The notes under the pieces were generated by a model. The model did not search any database. It was not told the DNA's origin and was given only the letters and a program-made list of their open reading frames with translations. From Herbaspirillum sp. LeCh32-8 (GTDB taxonomy: Bacteria; Pseudomonadota; Gammaproteobacteria; Burkholderiales; Burkholderiaceae_D), in the NCBI RefSeq assembly GCF_017814915.1, contig NZ_JAGIPZ010000005.1:62001-126000 (forward strand): a stretch of 64,000 nucleotides of DNA, written 5' to 3'. A program made the position numbers and the translations under genes. Of this stretch, positions 36,035 through 46,700 are shown piece by piece (the first letter of the stretch is position 1; every line of letters starts with the position of its first letter).

Positions 36035-36916
36035 TCAGCCGCCGAAGCGCGCCTCGGCCAGACCGCGCACGCCCTCCAGCCGCACCGAGAACAGCGCGCC
36101 GGCCAGCGCATCCTGCGCGCGCTGTTCGGAGGACATGCCTTCGTGCGCGGAGGTGACGTACAAGGTGGAAAAATCCTCGCCCCCGAAGGCGACGCAGCTC
36201 GGCTGCGAAGTCGGCATCTCGACCACACGGTCGATGCTGCCGTCGGGCGCGAAGCGCACCACGCGCGCGCCGCCCCATTGCGCATTCCAGACATGGCCGT
36301 CGGCGTCCACCGTGGATCCGTCCGGGCTGCCCGGCTGCTGCGCCAGATCGGCGAACACGCGCGGGTTGGACACCGCGCCGCTCAGCACGTCGTAGTCGGC
36401 GCACATGATGCGCTTGTCCAGCGTATCGCAGTGGTACATCAGGCTGCCGTCCGGGCTGAAGCAGATGCTGTTGGAGATGGCGATGCCGGGCAGCGCCAGG
36501 CGCTCCACGCTCAGGTCAGTATTGAGCCGGTAGAAGCTGGCGATGGGCTCGCGCGCGGCGTCTTCATTCAGGGTGCCGAACACGAACCGGCCCTGGCGGT
36601 CGCAACGACCGTCGTTCAGGCGCGTGCCGGGCAAGTCGGCTTCGATGTCGCAGATCGGCGCAATGGCGCCGGTGGCCAGGTTGAAGAAGGCCAGGCGCGA
36701 CTCCAGGCCGAGCAGCAGCTGCTCGTCGTCGCCGGTGAAGGCATAGCAGCACAGCCGCTCGGGCATACCCCAGCTGCGCGTGGCGCCGCTTTGCGGATGA
36801 TGGCTCCACAGTCGCGAGGCATGGATATCGGTCCAGAACACCGACTGGGTGCGCTCGCACCACAACACGCCCTCGCCCAATTCGTGACGGCCGTCCACGA
36901 CCAGTTGCGCTTTCAT
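36035..36916 (-). CDS. SMP-30/gluconolactonase/LRE family lactonase
   Basis: Six-bladed beta-propeller sugar lactonase of 293 residues that hydrolyses an aldono-1,4-lactone. GEGVLWCERTQSVFWTDI (glutamate metal ligand), LNDGRCDRQGRFVFGT (asparagine and aspartate) and the late SPDGSTVDADGHVWNAQWGG are the expected features of a divalent-metal lactonase. ATG 36916 has AGGGA about eight bases before it. It is convergent with iclR and close to the aldose dehydrogenase and pentonate/galactonate dehydratases, so galactono- or arabinono-lactone are likely substrates. Confidence 0.87.
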   Translation of the reverse strand: MKAQLVVDGRHELGEGVLWCERTQSVFWTDIHASRLWSHHPQSGATRSWGMPERLCCYAFTGDDEQLLLGLESRLAFFNLATGAIAPICDIEADLPGTRLNDGRCDRQGRFVFGTLNEDAAREPIASFYRLNTDLSVERLALPGIAISNSICFSPDGSLMYHCDTLDKRIMCADYDVLSGAVSNPRVFADLAQQPGSPDGSTVDADGHVWNAQWGGARVVRFAPDGSIDRVVEMPTSQPSCVAFGGEDFSTLYVTSAHEGMSSEQRAQDALAGALFSVRLEGVRGLAEARFGG

Positions 36917-37005
36917 CAATGAATCCCTGTCATACGTAATTAGCGGTTACGTTAAGAATACCCGCACGCACCGCGCAAGAAAATGGAAGAACAGAACAAG
37001 GCGGC

Positions 37006-37040
37006 AAAAAAAGAAAAAAGGGCAAGCTTGCGCCTGCCCT
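37006..37040 (-). terminator. Rho-independent terminator of the porin gene
   Basis: On the minus strand AGGGCAGGC and GCTTGCCCT pair with one mismatch around a short loop, followed by TTTTTTCTTTTTTT. It lies 40 bp beyond the porin stop. Confidence 0.8.
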
Positions 37041-37080
37041 CAAACTACATCAAGACCACCTCAGGAAGGATTTCACATCA

Positions 37081-38226
37081 TTAGAACGAGTGGGCAACGC
37101 CCCAGTACGCGCCGGTCTGGTTCAGGCCCGAAGCGCCGGCGGTATTGCCACCGTTTTCCAACTGGTGCGATGCACCGGTGCCGTTACGCACGGTACCGAC
37201 ATCGAAGTACAGCAGGGTGCGCTTGGACAGGAAGTAGTTCACGCCGGCCATGTACAGGTTGGCATTGCCGCCGCCGCCGGTGGTGCTGCCGGTGTTGGCA
37301 ACGCTGCCGTTGTTGGCGTTGACGTGGAACACGGCGCCGACCAGTTGGAACTGCGGAGTGACGTCATAGTTGGCGCCGACCCAGTAGTGGTTGGCGCGGG
37401 TCGGATCACCGGCCTTGGCGTCAGGCGCGCGCAGGTTTTCGTAACCGACGAACAGTTTCAGCTTCTCGAACTTGTAGGTACCGCCGACGATCAGCTCCTT
37501 GGAGTGACCCCAGATGTCGCTGTAGTTGCCGTTGGCATCGCGCACCACGTCATAGATCAGGCGCAGTTCCAGGCCGTTCTTTTGGTAGGCCATCGAGATG
37601 CCGTCCTTGCGGCCGTCGCTGGAGCCGGCGTTGGGCACGCCGCCGCTGAACGAACCCGGCTTCTCGCCCAGGCTGGTCTGCAGGCCGACGGTGAAGCCGC
37701 CCATGTCAGGGCTGGCGTACTCGATCACGTTGCTGGCGCCCGGCCAGTTGCGGCCGTTGACCAGGCTGGCGGTGCCGATGGCTTGCTGGCCGGTCGGATC
37801 CAGATACCAGATGTCGTTGTTGATGAACAGGTTCTTACCGAACTTGATGGAACCGGCGCTGGCCGAACCCAGACCAACGTAGGAACGACGATTGAACAGC
37901 GCGGAGCTGTTGCTGGTGTCGGAACCGTTGAAGCTGCCCTTGGTTGCGTTGAAACCGGATTCCAGCAGGAAGAAGGCGTTGGTACCGCCGCCCAGGTCTT
38001 CCGTACCCTTGAAGCCGATCATGCTGGTGCCCCATTGGTTGCTCGCGGCACTCCACTTGGTGCCTTGGCCGTTGGTGCCGGCGTGAGTCAGAACGTCCAT
38101 ACCAGCCACCACGCGACCATAAATGGTCACGCTGCTTTGTGCGTGTGCTTGCGCGGAAAATGCACCCAGCAGCGCGAGCGCGCACAGGGTCTTTGCTCCA
38201 GTAAAGGATGGCTTCACTTGCTTCAT
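37081..38226 (-). CDS. Outer-membrane porin, Burkholderia/OmpC type
   Basis: Trimeric 16-strand beta-barrel porin of 381 residues. A signal peptide ends at AHA (about residue 29), and the mature protein begins QSSVTIYGRVVAGMDVLTH, a standard gram-negative porin start. The barrel ends in VAHSF with the terminal phenylalanine needed for BAM recognition, and GVNYFLSKRTLLYFDVGTVRN is a classic late strand. ATG 38226 has GGAGAC six bases upstream. It is divergent from a GbpR-like LysR gene and close to sugar transport genes, so it may be a sugar-induced porin. Confidence 0.9.
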   Translation of the reverse strand: MKQVKPSFTGAKTLCALALLGAFSAQAHAQSSVTIYGRVVAGMDVLTHAGTNGQGTKWSAASNQWGTSMIGFKGTEDLGGGTNAFFLLESGFNATKGSFNGSDTSNSSALFNRRSYVGLGSASAGSIKFGKNLFINNDIWYLDPTGQQAIGTASLVNGRNWPGASNVIEYASPDMGGFTVGLQTSLGEKPGSFSGGVPNAGSSDGRKDGISMAYQKNGLELRLIYDVVRDANGNYSDIWGHSKELIVGGTYKFEKLKLFVGYENLRAPDAKAGDPTRANHYWVGANYDVTPQFQLVGAVFHVNANNGSVANTGSTTGGGGNANLYMAGVNYFLSKRTLLYFDVGTVRNGTGASHQLENGGNTAGASGLNQTGAYWGVAHSF

Positions 38227-38545
38227 GAATAGTCTCCGTGGATATTGCCGTTTAAATTTTTTTGGTCGGTGGGCTCGGTCGTGCAGCTTGCACTTCTGAC
38301 CATCCGGAACCTGACGCGGCCCTGACGGTCTCCCAACTTTTTTGTTCTGGTGCTGCCCGACCTTCTCTTCTCTCATCCCGGATCGCTTGATTGGAATTTA
38401 TGCGAGCCCGGAATGTGGCTAGATACTAAGTATTCAGAACATGTCTTTCCAATGAATTCTTTAGCAAATCCGATATGCGATTTGATATCATCATTCGCAG
38501 CAAAAAATTCCAACTAAAAAATTTAGAACAGTTCCTCGGAGACTT
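38227..38545. promoter_or_regulatory. Divergent region between porin and gbpR-like gene
   Basis: A 319-bp gap with the leaders of both genes. Its main structure is the 28-bp sugar-regulon motif at 38449-38476. A further dyad GATAT...ATATC lies at 38472-38489. Confidence 0.55.
38449..38476 (-). promoter_or_regulatory. Shared 28-bp sugar-regulon motif, site 1
   Basis: CCAATGAATT at 38449 through CGATAT ending at 38476, read here on the plus strand. Seventeen of 28 positions are invariant among this site and those at 46614 and 51874. It lies 70 bp before the LysR start and about 220 bp before the porin start. Confidence 0.6.
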
Positions 38546-39487
38546 ATGAAAAACAGTGACCCCAACTGGTTTCTCCGGGCGCGATTGAAAACACGCCAAC
38601 TCCTGCTGTTAATCGCCCTCGACGACACTCGCAACATCCATCGCGCCTCCAGCGAGCTCAACATGACCCAGCCGGCTGCCTCCAAGCAGCTCAAGGACCT
38701 GGAAGACATGCTGGGCGTCTCGCTGTTCGAGCGCCTGCCGCGCGGCATGCGGCCCACCATCTACGGCGAGGCGATGATCCGCCACGCGCGCATGGCGCTG
38801 ACCAGCCTGTCCAAGGCGCATGAAGATATCGTGGCGCTGAAGTCAGGCCTGTCAGGTCAGGTGGATGTGGGCGTGATTCTCTCGCCGGGCATGGCGCTGC
38901 TGCCGCCGGCGATCGCGCGGGTCAAGGAGAACGCGCCGATGCTGCGCATCGGCGTGGAAGTGGAGAGCAGCAACATCCTGCTGTCGCGGCTGCTGCACGG
39001 GGAACTGGACTTCATCATCGGCCGCATCCTCGACGAGGAAGCCAAGAGCGGGCTGCACTATGAAGAACTGGCCGACGAGCCGGTGTGCGCTGTGGCCCGC
39101 GTGGGCCACCCGCTGCAGGCGCGCACCGACCTGAAGCTGTCGGACCTCACCAGCGAGCCTTGGATCATGGCGCCCAAGGGCAGCATCCTGCGTGCGCGCT
39201 GCGACCAGATGTTCCGCGAGGAAGGCCTGACGCCGCCCTCCAACGTGGTCGACACCACCGCCATCCTGTTCATCACCAGCCTGTTGCAGCAGACCGATTT
39301 CCTGTACGCGATGCCGACCGAAGTGGCGCGCTACTACACCCAGGCGCGCCTGATGGACATCCTGCCCATCGACCTGCCCTGCCGCATGGCCGGCTTCGGC
39401 ATCATCACGCGCCAGGACAACCTGCTATCGCCCGGCGCCTCCATGCTGCTGCAGGCGATCCGCGAAGTCGCGAAGATGATCTACTGA
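38546..39487 (+). CDS. gbpR: LysR-family regulator, GbpR-like
   Basis: LysR regulator of 313 residues. The HTH spans about 12-75 (LLLIALDDTRNIHRASSELNMTQPAASKQLKDLEDMLGVSLFER), and the effector domain has the GbpR-type pattern VDVGVILSPGMALLPPAIARVKENAPMLRIGVEVESSNILLSRLLHGELDF. GbpR controls the ChvE sugar receptor in Agrobacterium; here chvE, gguA and gguB are on the other strand 7 kb away. CGGAG lies seven bases before ATG 38546. The same 28-bp motif in front of this gene, chvE and ytfQ makes it the candidate regulator of all three. Confidence 0.8.
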   Translation: MKNSDPNWFLRARLKTRQLLLLIALDDTRNIHRASSELNMTQPAASKQLKDLEDMLGVSLFERLPRGMRPTIYGEAMIRHARMALTSLSKAHEDIVALKSGLSGQVDVGVILSPGMALLPPAIARVKENAPMLRIGVEVESSNILLSRLLHGELDFIIGRILDEEAKSGLHYEELADEPVCAVARVGHPLQARTDLKLSDLTSEPWIMAPKGSILRARCDQMFREEGLTPPSNVVDTTAILFITSLLQQTDFLYAMPTEVARYYTQARLMDILPIDLPCRMAGFGIITRQDNLLSPGASMLLQAIREVAKMIY

Positions 39488-39682
39488 TCGCTCCCGCAGC
39501 AGTCCTGCTGCGCGGTCGCAACGGCATCGACGCAACATTATGCTGCCGCTGGACAGCCTCGCGACGCCGAGTTTTATTAAGAAATGTAAGGAAGCGTAAT
39601 CTTGCCCGGCATGTCGCCGGCAGCAGCGCTCCGGACGCGCAAGTCTCCCCCCGAAAAAAATATTTTCCCGTCGCAGAAAATA

Positions 39683-39712
39683 AAAAAGAGTCGCCGATTG
39701 GCGACTCTTTTT
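39683..39712. terminator. Bidirectional Rho-independent terminator
   Basis: AAAAAGAGTCGCC (39683-39695) pairs over 13 bases with GGCGACTCTTTTT (39700-39712) around GATT. It separates the gbpR-like gene from the convergent aldose dehydrogenase. Confidence 0.92.
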
Positions 39713-39768
39713 GCTTGGCGCAGGCGCCGGGATATCGGTTTCGATATCCACGATGCCCCCCCTGCGCG

Positions 39769-40554
39769 TCACACCCAGCCGGCGTCGACGATGAACTCTT
39801 GCGCGGTGCACATCGCGCTGTCGTCGGCGGCCAGGAACAGCGTCATGCGCGCCAGGTGCCAGGGCAGCAGATCGCCCTGCAGGCATTGGTTGCGGGCGAT
39901 CGCCTTCTTGCCTTCCTCATCCAGCCACAGCTTGATCTGGCGCTCGGTCATCACCCAGCCCGGGGTCACGGTGTTGACGCGGATCTTGTGTGCGCCGAGG
40001 TCGCGCGCCAGGCCGCGGGTCAGCCCCAGGGTCGATGCCTTGGCCGTGGTGTAGACCGGGAAGCCGCCGCTGGACTGGTGCCAGCTGATCGAGCTGAAGT
40101 TGATGATGGAACCGCCGCCGCGGCGCTTCATGCCCTCTACCACCGACTGCACCGCAAAGAAGGACGGACGCTGGTTGATTGCGATGCGCTCGTTCCAGTA
40201 ATCCAGCGTGACGTCTTCCAGCTTGTGGCGCTCGTCGTTGGCGGCGTTGTTGACCAGCACGTCGAAGTCGCCAAGCTCGCCCTGCAGATCGGCGATGATC
40301 TGCTGGAAAGAGGGAATGTCGCGCAGGTCGCAATGACGGAACAGCGGCTTGGGATAGCCGGCCTCGGCCAGTTCGCGGCACAGCGCTTCGCTCGGTTCTT
40401 TGGCGATGTCGACGAAGGCGACCTGTGCGCCTTGCTGGGCGAAGCCCTCGACGATGGCCGCGCCGATGCCGGTGCCACCGCCGGTGATGAAGACGCGTTT
40501 GCCCTTCAGGCTGGGGAAAGTGGCCAGCTGGACATTCTGCGGATTACTGCTCAT
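39769..40554 (-). CDS. Aldose 1-dehydrogenase (SDR family; D-galactose/D-xylose/L-arabinose type)
   Basis: SDR of 261 residues. TGGGTGIG (24-31), NNAAND, catalytic serine in NFSSISWHQSS and the Tyr/Lys pair in PVYTTAKAST are all present. The N-terminal FPSLKGKRVFITGGGTGIG and GWVMTERQ resemble rhizobial galactose and Caulobacter xylose dehydrogenases. It oxidises an aldose to the aldonolactone. The gene follows the pentonate dehydratase at the end of chvE-gguAB, and the lactonase and DgoD needed for the galactose route are also in this window. Substrate range is inferred. Confidence 0.85.
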   Translation of the reverse strand: MSSNPQNVQLATFPSLKGKRVFITGGGTGIGAAIVEGFAQQGAQVAFVDIAKEPSEALCRELAEAGYPKPLFRHCDLRDIPSFQQIIADLQGELGDFDVLVNNAANDERHKLEDVTLDYWNERIAINQRPSFFAVQSVVEGMKRRGGGSIINFSSISWHQSSGGFPVYTTAKASTLGLTRGLARDLGAHKIRVNTVTPGWVMTERQIKLWLDEEGKKAIARNQCLQGDLLPWHLARMTLFLAADDSAMCTAQEFIVDAGWV

Positions 40555-40620
40555 GTGTTCTCCTTGGTCGCGGGCTTCACGCGAAGCCCGCGCATGTTGA
40601 TCTTGTCGTTGGTGCTTGCT

Positions 40621-42378
40621 TCAATGCGAGTGTTTGGGCACGGCGGCGCCGCGGCAACCGACCAGGAAGTCGAAGTCGCAGCCTTGGTCCGCTTGCAGCA
40701 CGCGGTCCACGTACAGCGACTGATAGCCGCCGACCATGGCCGGCTGTTGCGCGGCCAGCTTCTTTGCACGCTCATCCAGGCGACGCGCCAGTTCCTCGTC
40801 GCTGATGTCGAGCTGCAGCTTGCCGGCGTAGGCATCGAGTTCGATGAAGTCGCCGTCCTGCACGATGCCCAGCGGTCCGCCGGCGGCCGCTTCCGGCGCC
40901 ACATGCAGGATCACCGTGCCGTAGGCGGTGCCGCTCATGCGCGCGTCCGAGATGCGCACCATGTCCTTCACGCCGGTGGCCAGCACCTTGGGCGGCAGGC
41001 CCATGTTGCCCACTTCGGCCATGCCGGGGTAACCCTTGGGGCCGCAGTTCTTCATCACCAGCACGCAGCTTGCATCCACATCCAGCTCGGGATCGTTGAT
41101 GCGTTCCTTGTAGTGCGTGAAGTCCTCGAACACCACGGCGCGGCCGCGGTGCTTCATCAGCTCGGGCGACGCGGCCGACGGCTTCAGCACGGCGCCGCGC
41201 GGCGCCAGGTTGCCGCGCAGGATGCACATGCCGCCGTCGTCGATCAGCGGGTTCTTCAGCGGGCGCACCACTTCATCGTTATAGATCGGCGCATCCTTGA
41301 CGTTCTCCCACATGGTCTTGCCGTTGGCGGTCAGCGCGTCCGGGTGCGGCAGCAGGTCGGCCTCGCCCAGGCGGCGCATCACCGCCGGCAGGCCGCCGGC
41401 GTAGTAGAACTCTTCCATCAGGTAGCGGCCCGAGGGCTGCAGGTCGACGATGGTCGGCGTGCCGCGGCCGACGCGGGTCCAGTCTTCCAGTTCCAGGTCG
41501 ACACCGATGCGGCCGGCGATCGCCTTCAGGTGGATCACCGCGTTGGTGGAGCCGCCGATGGCGGCATTGGTGCGGATCGCGTTCTCGAAGGCCTTGCGGG
41601 TCAGGATCTTGGACAGCTTCAGGTCTTCCCACACCATGTCGACGATGCGCATGCCGGACATGTGCGCGAGCACATAGCGGCGCGCATCAACCGCCGGGAT
41701 CGCGGCGTTGTGCGGCAGCGATACGCCCAGCGATTCGGCCATGCAGGCCATGGTCGACGCGGTGCCCATGGTGTTGCAGGTGCCGGCCGAGCGCGACATG
41801 CCGGCCTCGGCCGCCATGAAATCGTGAATGCTGATCTCGCCCGCCTTGACCTGCTCGGAGAGCTGCCACACCACGGTGCCCGAACCGATGTCGCGGCCCT
41901 GGTGCTTGCCGTTCAACATCGGGCCGCCGGTCACCACGATGGCCGGCACGTCGACGCTGGCCGCGCCCATCAGGAGCGCCGGCGTGGTCTTGTCGCAGCC
42001 GGTCAGCAGCACCACGCCGTCGATCGGGTTGCCGCGGATCGATTCCTCGACGTCCATGCTGGCCAGGTTGCGCGTGAGCATGGCGGTAGGGCGCAGGTTG
42101 GATTCGCCGTTGGAGAACACCGGGAACTCCACCGGGAAGCCGCCGGCCTCGATGATGCCGCGTCGCACGTGTTCGGCGATCTTGCGGAAGTGGGCGTTGC
42201 AAGGCGTCAGTTCGGACCAGGTGTTGCAGATGCCGATCACCGGCTTGCCCTGGAACTCGTGGTCGGGGATGCCTTGGTTCTTCATCCAGCTGCGGTACAT
42301 GAAGCCGTTCTTGTCGGCGGTGCCGAACCAGCCGGCCGAGCGCAGCTGGCGGCTCTTGTCTTTCTTGTCACTGCTCAT
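40621..42378 (-). CDS. IlvD/Edd-family pentonate (L-arabonate/D-galactonate-type) dehydratase
   Basis: Iron-sulfur sugar-acid dehydratase of 585 residues. The cluster cysteines are C60 (LTPCN), C128 (TGCDKTT) and C201 (GTCNTMG), and the Mg-binding lysine lies in GCDK. The overall sequence tracks the Rhizobium L-arabonate dehydratase closely as I recall it. It makes a 2-keto-3-deoxy acid from L-arabonate, D-fuconate or D-galactonate. It lies between the sugar ABC genes and the aldose dehydrogenase, so the whole set is probably one transcript. The 2-keto-3-deoxy-pentonate dehydratase and semialdehyde dehydrogenase of the full arabinose route are not seen here. Confidence 0.88.
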   Translation of the reverse strand: MSSDKKDKSRQLRSAGWFGTADKNGFMYRSWMKNQGIPDHEFQGKPVIGICNTWSELTPCNAHFRKIAEHVRRGIIEAGGFPVEFPVFSNGESNLRPTAMLTRNLASMDVEESIRGNPIDGVVLLTGCDKTTPALLMGAASVDVPAIVVTGGPMLNGKHQGRDIGSGTVVWQLSEQVKAGEISIHDFMAAEAGMSRSAGTCNTMGTASTMACMAESLGVSLPHNAAIPAVDARRYVLAHMSGMRIVDMVWEDLKLSKILTRKAFENAIRTNAAIGGSTNAVIHLKAIAGRIGVDLELEDWTRVGRGTPTIVDLQPSGRYLMEEFYYAGGLPAVMRRLGEADLLPHPDALTANGKTMWENVKDAPIYNDEVVRPLKNPLIDDGGMCILRGNLAPRGAVLKPSAASPELMKHRGRAVVFEDFTHYKERINDPELDVDASCVLVMKNCGPKGYPGMAEVGNMGLPPKVLATGVKDMVRISDARMSGTAYGTVILHVAPEAAAGGPLGIVQDGDFIELDAYAGKLQLDISDEELARRLDERAKKLAAQQPAMVGGYQSLYVDRVLQADQGCDFDFLVGCRGAAVPKHSH

Positions 42379-42448
42379 TCTGGGGTCCTGTATTTGCTTG
42401 GGTCTTGAATGCGAAAAGCGGGCATCGCTGCCCGCTTCGTTCTGCTTG

Positions 42449-43666
42449 TTACTTGTTCTTGTTGTAGACGTCGAAGCACACTGCCATCAACAGCACGAAG
42501 CCCTTGATCATCTGCTGGTAGTCGATGCCGATGCCCATGATGGACATGCCGTTGTTCATCACGCCCATCACGAAGGCGCCGATGACCGCGCCCATCACCT
42601 TGCCCACGCCGCCGGAGGCCGAGGCGCCGCCGATGAAGCAGGCCGCGATCACGTCCAGCTCGAAGCCGAGGCCGGCCTTGGGGGTGGCGGTGTTCAGGCG
42701 GGCCGCAAAGATCAGGCCGGCCAGCGCCGACAGCACGCCCATGTTGACGAAGGTGAAGAAGGACACGCGCTCGGTCTTGATGCCCGACAGCTTGGCCGCC
42801 TTCTCGTTGCCGCCCACGGCGTAGACGCGACGGCCCAGCGTGGTGCGGTTGGTGATGAAGGTGTACAGCACCATCAGCGCGAACATGATGATCAGCACGT
42901 TGGGCATGCCGCGATAGGTCGCCATCAGGTAGCTGAAGGCGATGATGGCGGCGGCGAACAGGCCGTTCTTCAACAGGAAGAACAGTTGCGGTTCATCTTC
43001 CATGCCGTGCTTGGTCTGCTTGCGGCGCGCATGGATCTTGACCAGGATCAGCACCACCGACGCCACCACGCCGACGATCAGCGAGGTCGTGCGGAACTGT
43101 GTGTTGCCGGTCAGCTCAGGGATGAAGCCCGAGGACAGCATCTGGAAGGCCGGCGGGAACGGGCCCAGGGACTGGCCCTGCAGCAGCGCCAACGCCATCC
43201 CCTTGAACACCAGCATGCCGGCCAGGGTGACGATGAAGGACGGGATCTTGAAGTACGCGATCCAGTAGCCCTGCGCCGCACCGATGATGGCGCCGGCGAT
43301 GATGCAGACCACCGAGGCGGTCACGAAGTCCCAGCCGTAGTCCACCATCAGCACTGCCGCCAGCGCGCCGATCAGGCCCACCACCGAACCGACCGAGAGG
43401 TCGATGTGGCCGGCCACGATCACCATCAGCATGCCCAGCGCCATGATCACGATGTAGCTGTTCTGCAGCACCAGGTTGGTCAGGTTCAGCGGACGCATCA
43501 GTGTGCCGTCGGTCATGATCTGGAAGAACGCCATGATCGCCACCAGCGACAGCAGCATGCCGTACTCGCGCATGTTGTTCTTCAGGAAGCTGCCGTAGTC
43601 CTTCTTCTCAGCGGGTCCGCCGCCGGCTGCCAGCGACTCTTTCTTGCTCATGTTCATGGTCTCCAT
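42449..43666 (-). CDS. gguB: Multiple-sugar ABC transporter permease GguB
   Basis: Permease of 405 residues, longer than RbsC because of extra helices around 190-250. GHIDLSVGSVVGLIGALAAVLM, the GGNEKAAKLSGI cytoplasmic loop and GLGFELDVIAACFIGGASASGGVGKVMGAVIGAFVMGVMNNG are hallmarks of the XylH/GguB group. GAGGAGT stands just before ATG 43666. It lies ten bases after gguA and works with it and ChvE to import several aldoses. Confidence 0.9.
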   Translation of the reverse strand: METMNMSKKESLAAGGGPAEKKDYGSFLKNNMREYGMLLSLVAIMAFFQIMTDGTLMRPLNLTNLVLQNSYIVIMALGMLMVIVAGHIDLSVGSVVGLIGALAAVLMVDYGWDFVTASVVCIIAGAIIGAAQGYWIAYFKIPSFIVTLAGMLVFKGMALALLQGQSLGPFPPAFQMLSSGFIPELTGNTQFRTTSLIVGVVASVVLILVKIHARRKQTKHGMEDEPQLFFLLKNGLFAAAIIAFSYLMATYRGMPNVLIIMFALMVLYTFITNRTTLGRRVYAVGGNEKAAKLSGIKTERVSFFTFVNMGVLSALAGLIFAARLNTATPKAGLGFELDVIAACFIGGASASGGVGKVMGAVIGAFVMGVMNNGMSIMGIGIDYQQMIKGFVLLMAVCFDVYNKNK

Positions 43667-43676
43667 GTTTTACTCC

Positions 43677-45206
<1,530 letters not shown>

Positions 45207-45305
45207 GATGCGGACCTCTTGTTTGCCGACCGTCCGTTCGTGGCGGGGCCGGGCTTTTTTGTCTCGTTTGCGTCGGCTTGCCGCCGGCGCAACTTCCTGA
45301 ATGTA

Positions 45306-45331
45306 ATAGTCCCGCACAGGAGCGGGACTAT
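45306..45331. other. Intercistronic stem-loop between chvE and gguA (distal)
   Basis: ATAGTCCCGC (45306-45315) pairs with GCGGGACTAT (45322-45331) around ACAGGA. There is no T-run on the minus strand, so it looks like an mRNA-stabilising or attenuating structure for chvE rather than a full terminator. Confidence 0.55.
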
Positions 45332-45368
45332 GCTTTTCTTATGAGTGGTCGTACCGCGAAAGATTCAG

Positions 45369-45406
45369 CGGGCGGCGCTTGTTGTTGCTTGTCATCGCGC
45401 CGCCCG
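45369..45406. other. Stem-loop immediately after chvE
   Basis: CGGGCGGCGC (45369-45378) pairs with GCGCCGCCCG (45397-45406) around an 18-nt loop, eight bases beyond the chvE stop. It probably marks the 3' end of a stable chvE mRNA. Confidence 0.5.
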
Positions 45407-45413
45407 TCTGTAC

Positions 45414-46487
45414 TTACTTGACCTGTGCCTCGGTGTAGTAGCCGCTGTCGATCAGGATAGGCTTCCAGTTCGACTTGTCGACGACGACCGGCTTCAACAG
45501 GAAGGAAGGCACAACCTTCACGCCGTTGTTGTAGGTCTTGGTGTCGTTGATCTGCGGTTGCTTGCCGCCCAGCACGGCGTCAACCATGCCGACGGTGACC
45601 TTGGCCAGTTCGCGGGTGTCCTTGAAGATGGTCGAATACTGCTCGCCGCGGATGATGGACTTGACCGACGGCACTTCAGCATCCTGGCCGGACACGAACG
45701 GGAACGGCTGCGATGCCGAACCGTAACCCACGCCGCGCAGCGACGACAGGATGCCGATCGACAGGCCGTCATACGGCGACAGCACTGCGTTCACCTTGGC
45801 GTTGGTGTAGTAGGCCGACAGCAGGTTGTCCATACGGGCTTGTGCGGTAGCCGGATCCCAGCGCAGGGTCGCGACCTTGTCCATGCCCATCTGCTTGGAG
45901 CGCACCACCAGCTTGCCGCTGTCGATGTAGGGCTTCAGCACCGACATGGCGCCGTTGTAGAAGAAGAAGGCATTGTTGTCGTCCGAAGAGCCGCCGAACA
46001 GTTCGATGTTGAACGGACCCTTGCCATCCTTCAGGCCCAGCGCCTTTTCCAGCGATTGCGCCTGCAGCACGCCGACCTGGAAGTTATCGAAGGTCGCGTA
46101 GTAGTCGACGTTCTTGGAGCCGCGGATCAGGCGGTCATAGGCGATGACCTTGACGCCCTTGTCGGCGGCCTTTTGCAGCACGTCGGTCAGAGTGGTGCCG
46201 TCGATGGCGGCGATCACCAGCACCTTGGCGCCCTTGGTCAGCATGTTCTCGATCTGGGACAGCTGGTTGGGGATGTCGTCTTCAGCGTACTGCAGGTCGG
46301 TGTTGTAGCCCTTTTCCTTCAGGACCTTGACCATGTTGTTGCCGTCGGCGATCCAGCGTGCCGAGGACTTGGTGGGCATTGCCACGCCGACCAGCGACTT
46401 CGATTGTGCGCTCACTTGCGCGCTGACGGACATCAGTGTTACGCCCAAGCCGAGCGCCAGCCCGGTCAATACCGATTTGATCTTCAT
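45414..46487 (-). CDS. chvE: Multiple sugar-binding periplasmic receptor ChvE
   Basis: Periplasmic sugar receptor of 357 residues. The signal peptide ends near QVSAQS (about 28). [58 protein letters not shown] and [23 protein letters not shown] are characteristic of ChvE/XylF-like proteins that bind galactose, glucose, arabinose and xylose. In Agrobacterium ChvE also signals to chemotaxis and to VirA; here a chemoreceptor lies 14 kb away without evidence of a link. ATG 46487 has GGAGACAT upstream, and the shared 28-bp motif lies about 130 bp before it. Confidence 0.9.
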   Translation of the reverse strand: MKIKSVLTGLALGLGVTLMSVSAQVSAQSKSLVGVAMPTKSSARWIADGNNMVKVLKEKGYNTDLQYAEDDIPNQLSQIENMLTKGAKVLVIAAIDGTTLTDVLQKAADKGVKVIAYDRLIRGSKNVDYYATFDNFQVGVLQAQSLEKALGLKDGKGPFNIELFGGSSDDNNAFFFYNGAMSVLKPYIDSGKLVVRSKQMGMDKVATLRWDPATAQARMDNLLSAYYTNAKVNAVLSPYDGLSIGILSSLRGVGYGSASQPFPFVSGQDAEVPSVKSIIRGEQYSTIFKDTRELAKVTVGMVDAVLGGKQPQINDTKTYNNGVKVVPSFLLKPVVVDKSNWKPILIDSGYYTEAQVK

Positions 46488-46613
46488 GCCGTATGTCTCC
46501 TGTTATTTATAGATGGCGTGTTGTTGTTCTCTACACAGCGCCGCGTTGATCTACTGTGGTTCGCAGAGGTACTGTTTTGCGGCCTCTACATTAATCACTT
46601 TACCAATACATTT

Positions 46614-46641
46614 CTAATGATTTTTTGAGCGTAATGGATAT
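46614..46641 (-). promoter_or_regulatory. Shared 28-bp sugar-regulon motif, site 2 (chvE)
   Basis: CTAATGATTTTTTGA at 46614 through GGATAT ending at 46641, plus-strand reading. It matches the sites at 38449 and 51874 at 17 invariant positions and lies 127-154 bp upstream of chvE. Confidence 0.6.
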
Positions 46642-46700
46642 GTTTTTTAGTATGACTCCCTCTATGTAAAGTTATCTTAAATTATCTGAACAAATCCTCG

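Noticed and set aside
39085..42408. Very long open frame on the plus strand opposite the aldose dehydrogenase and pentonate dehydratase
   Set aside because: It is an antisense shadow of two well-supported enzymes; its translation is low-complexity and rich in His, Arg, Gly and Ala as expected for the complement of GC-rich genes.
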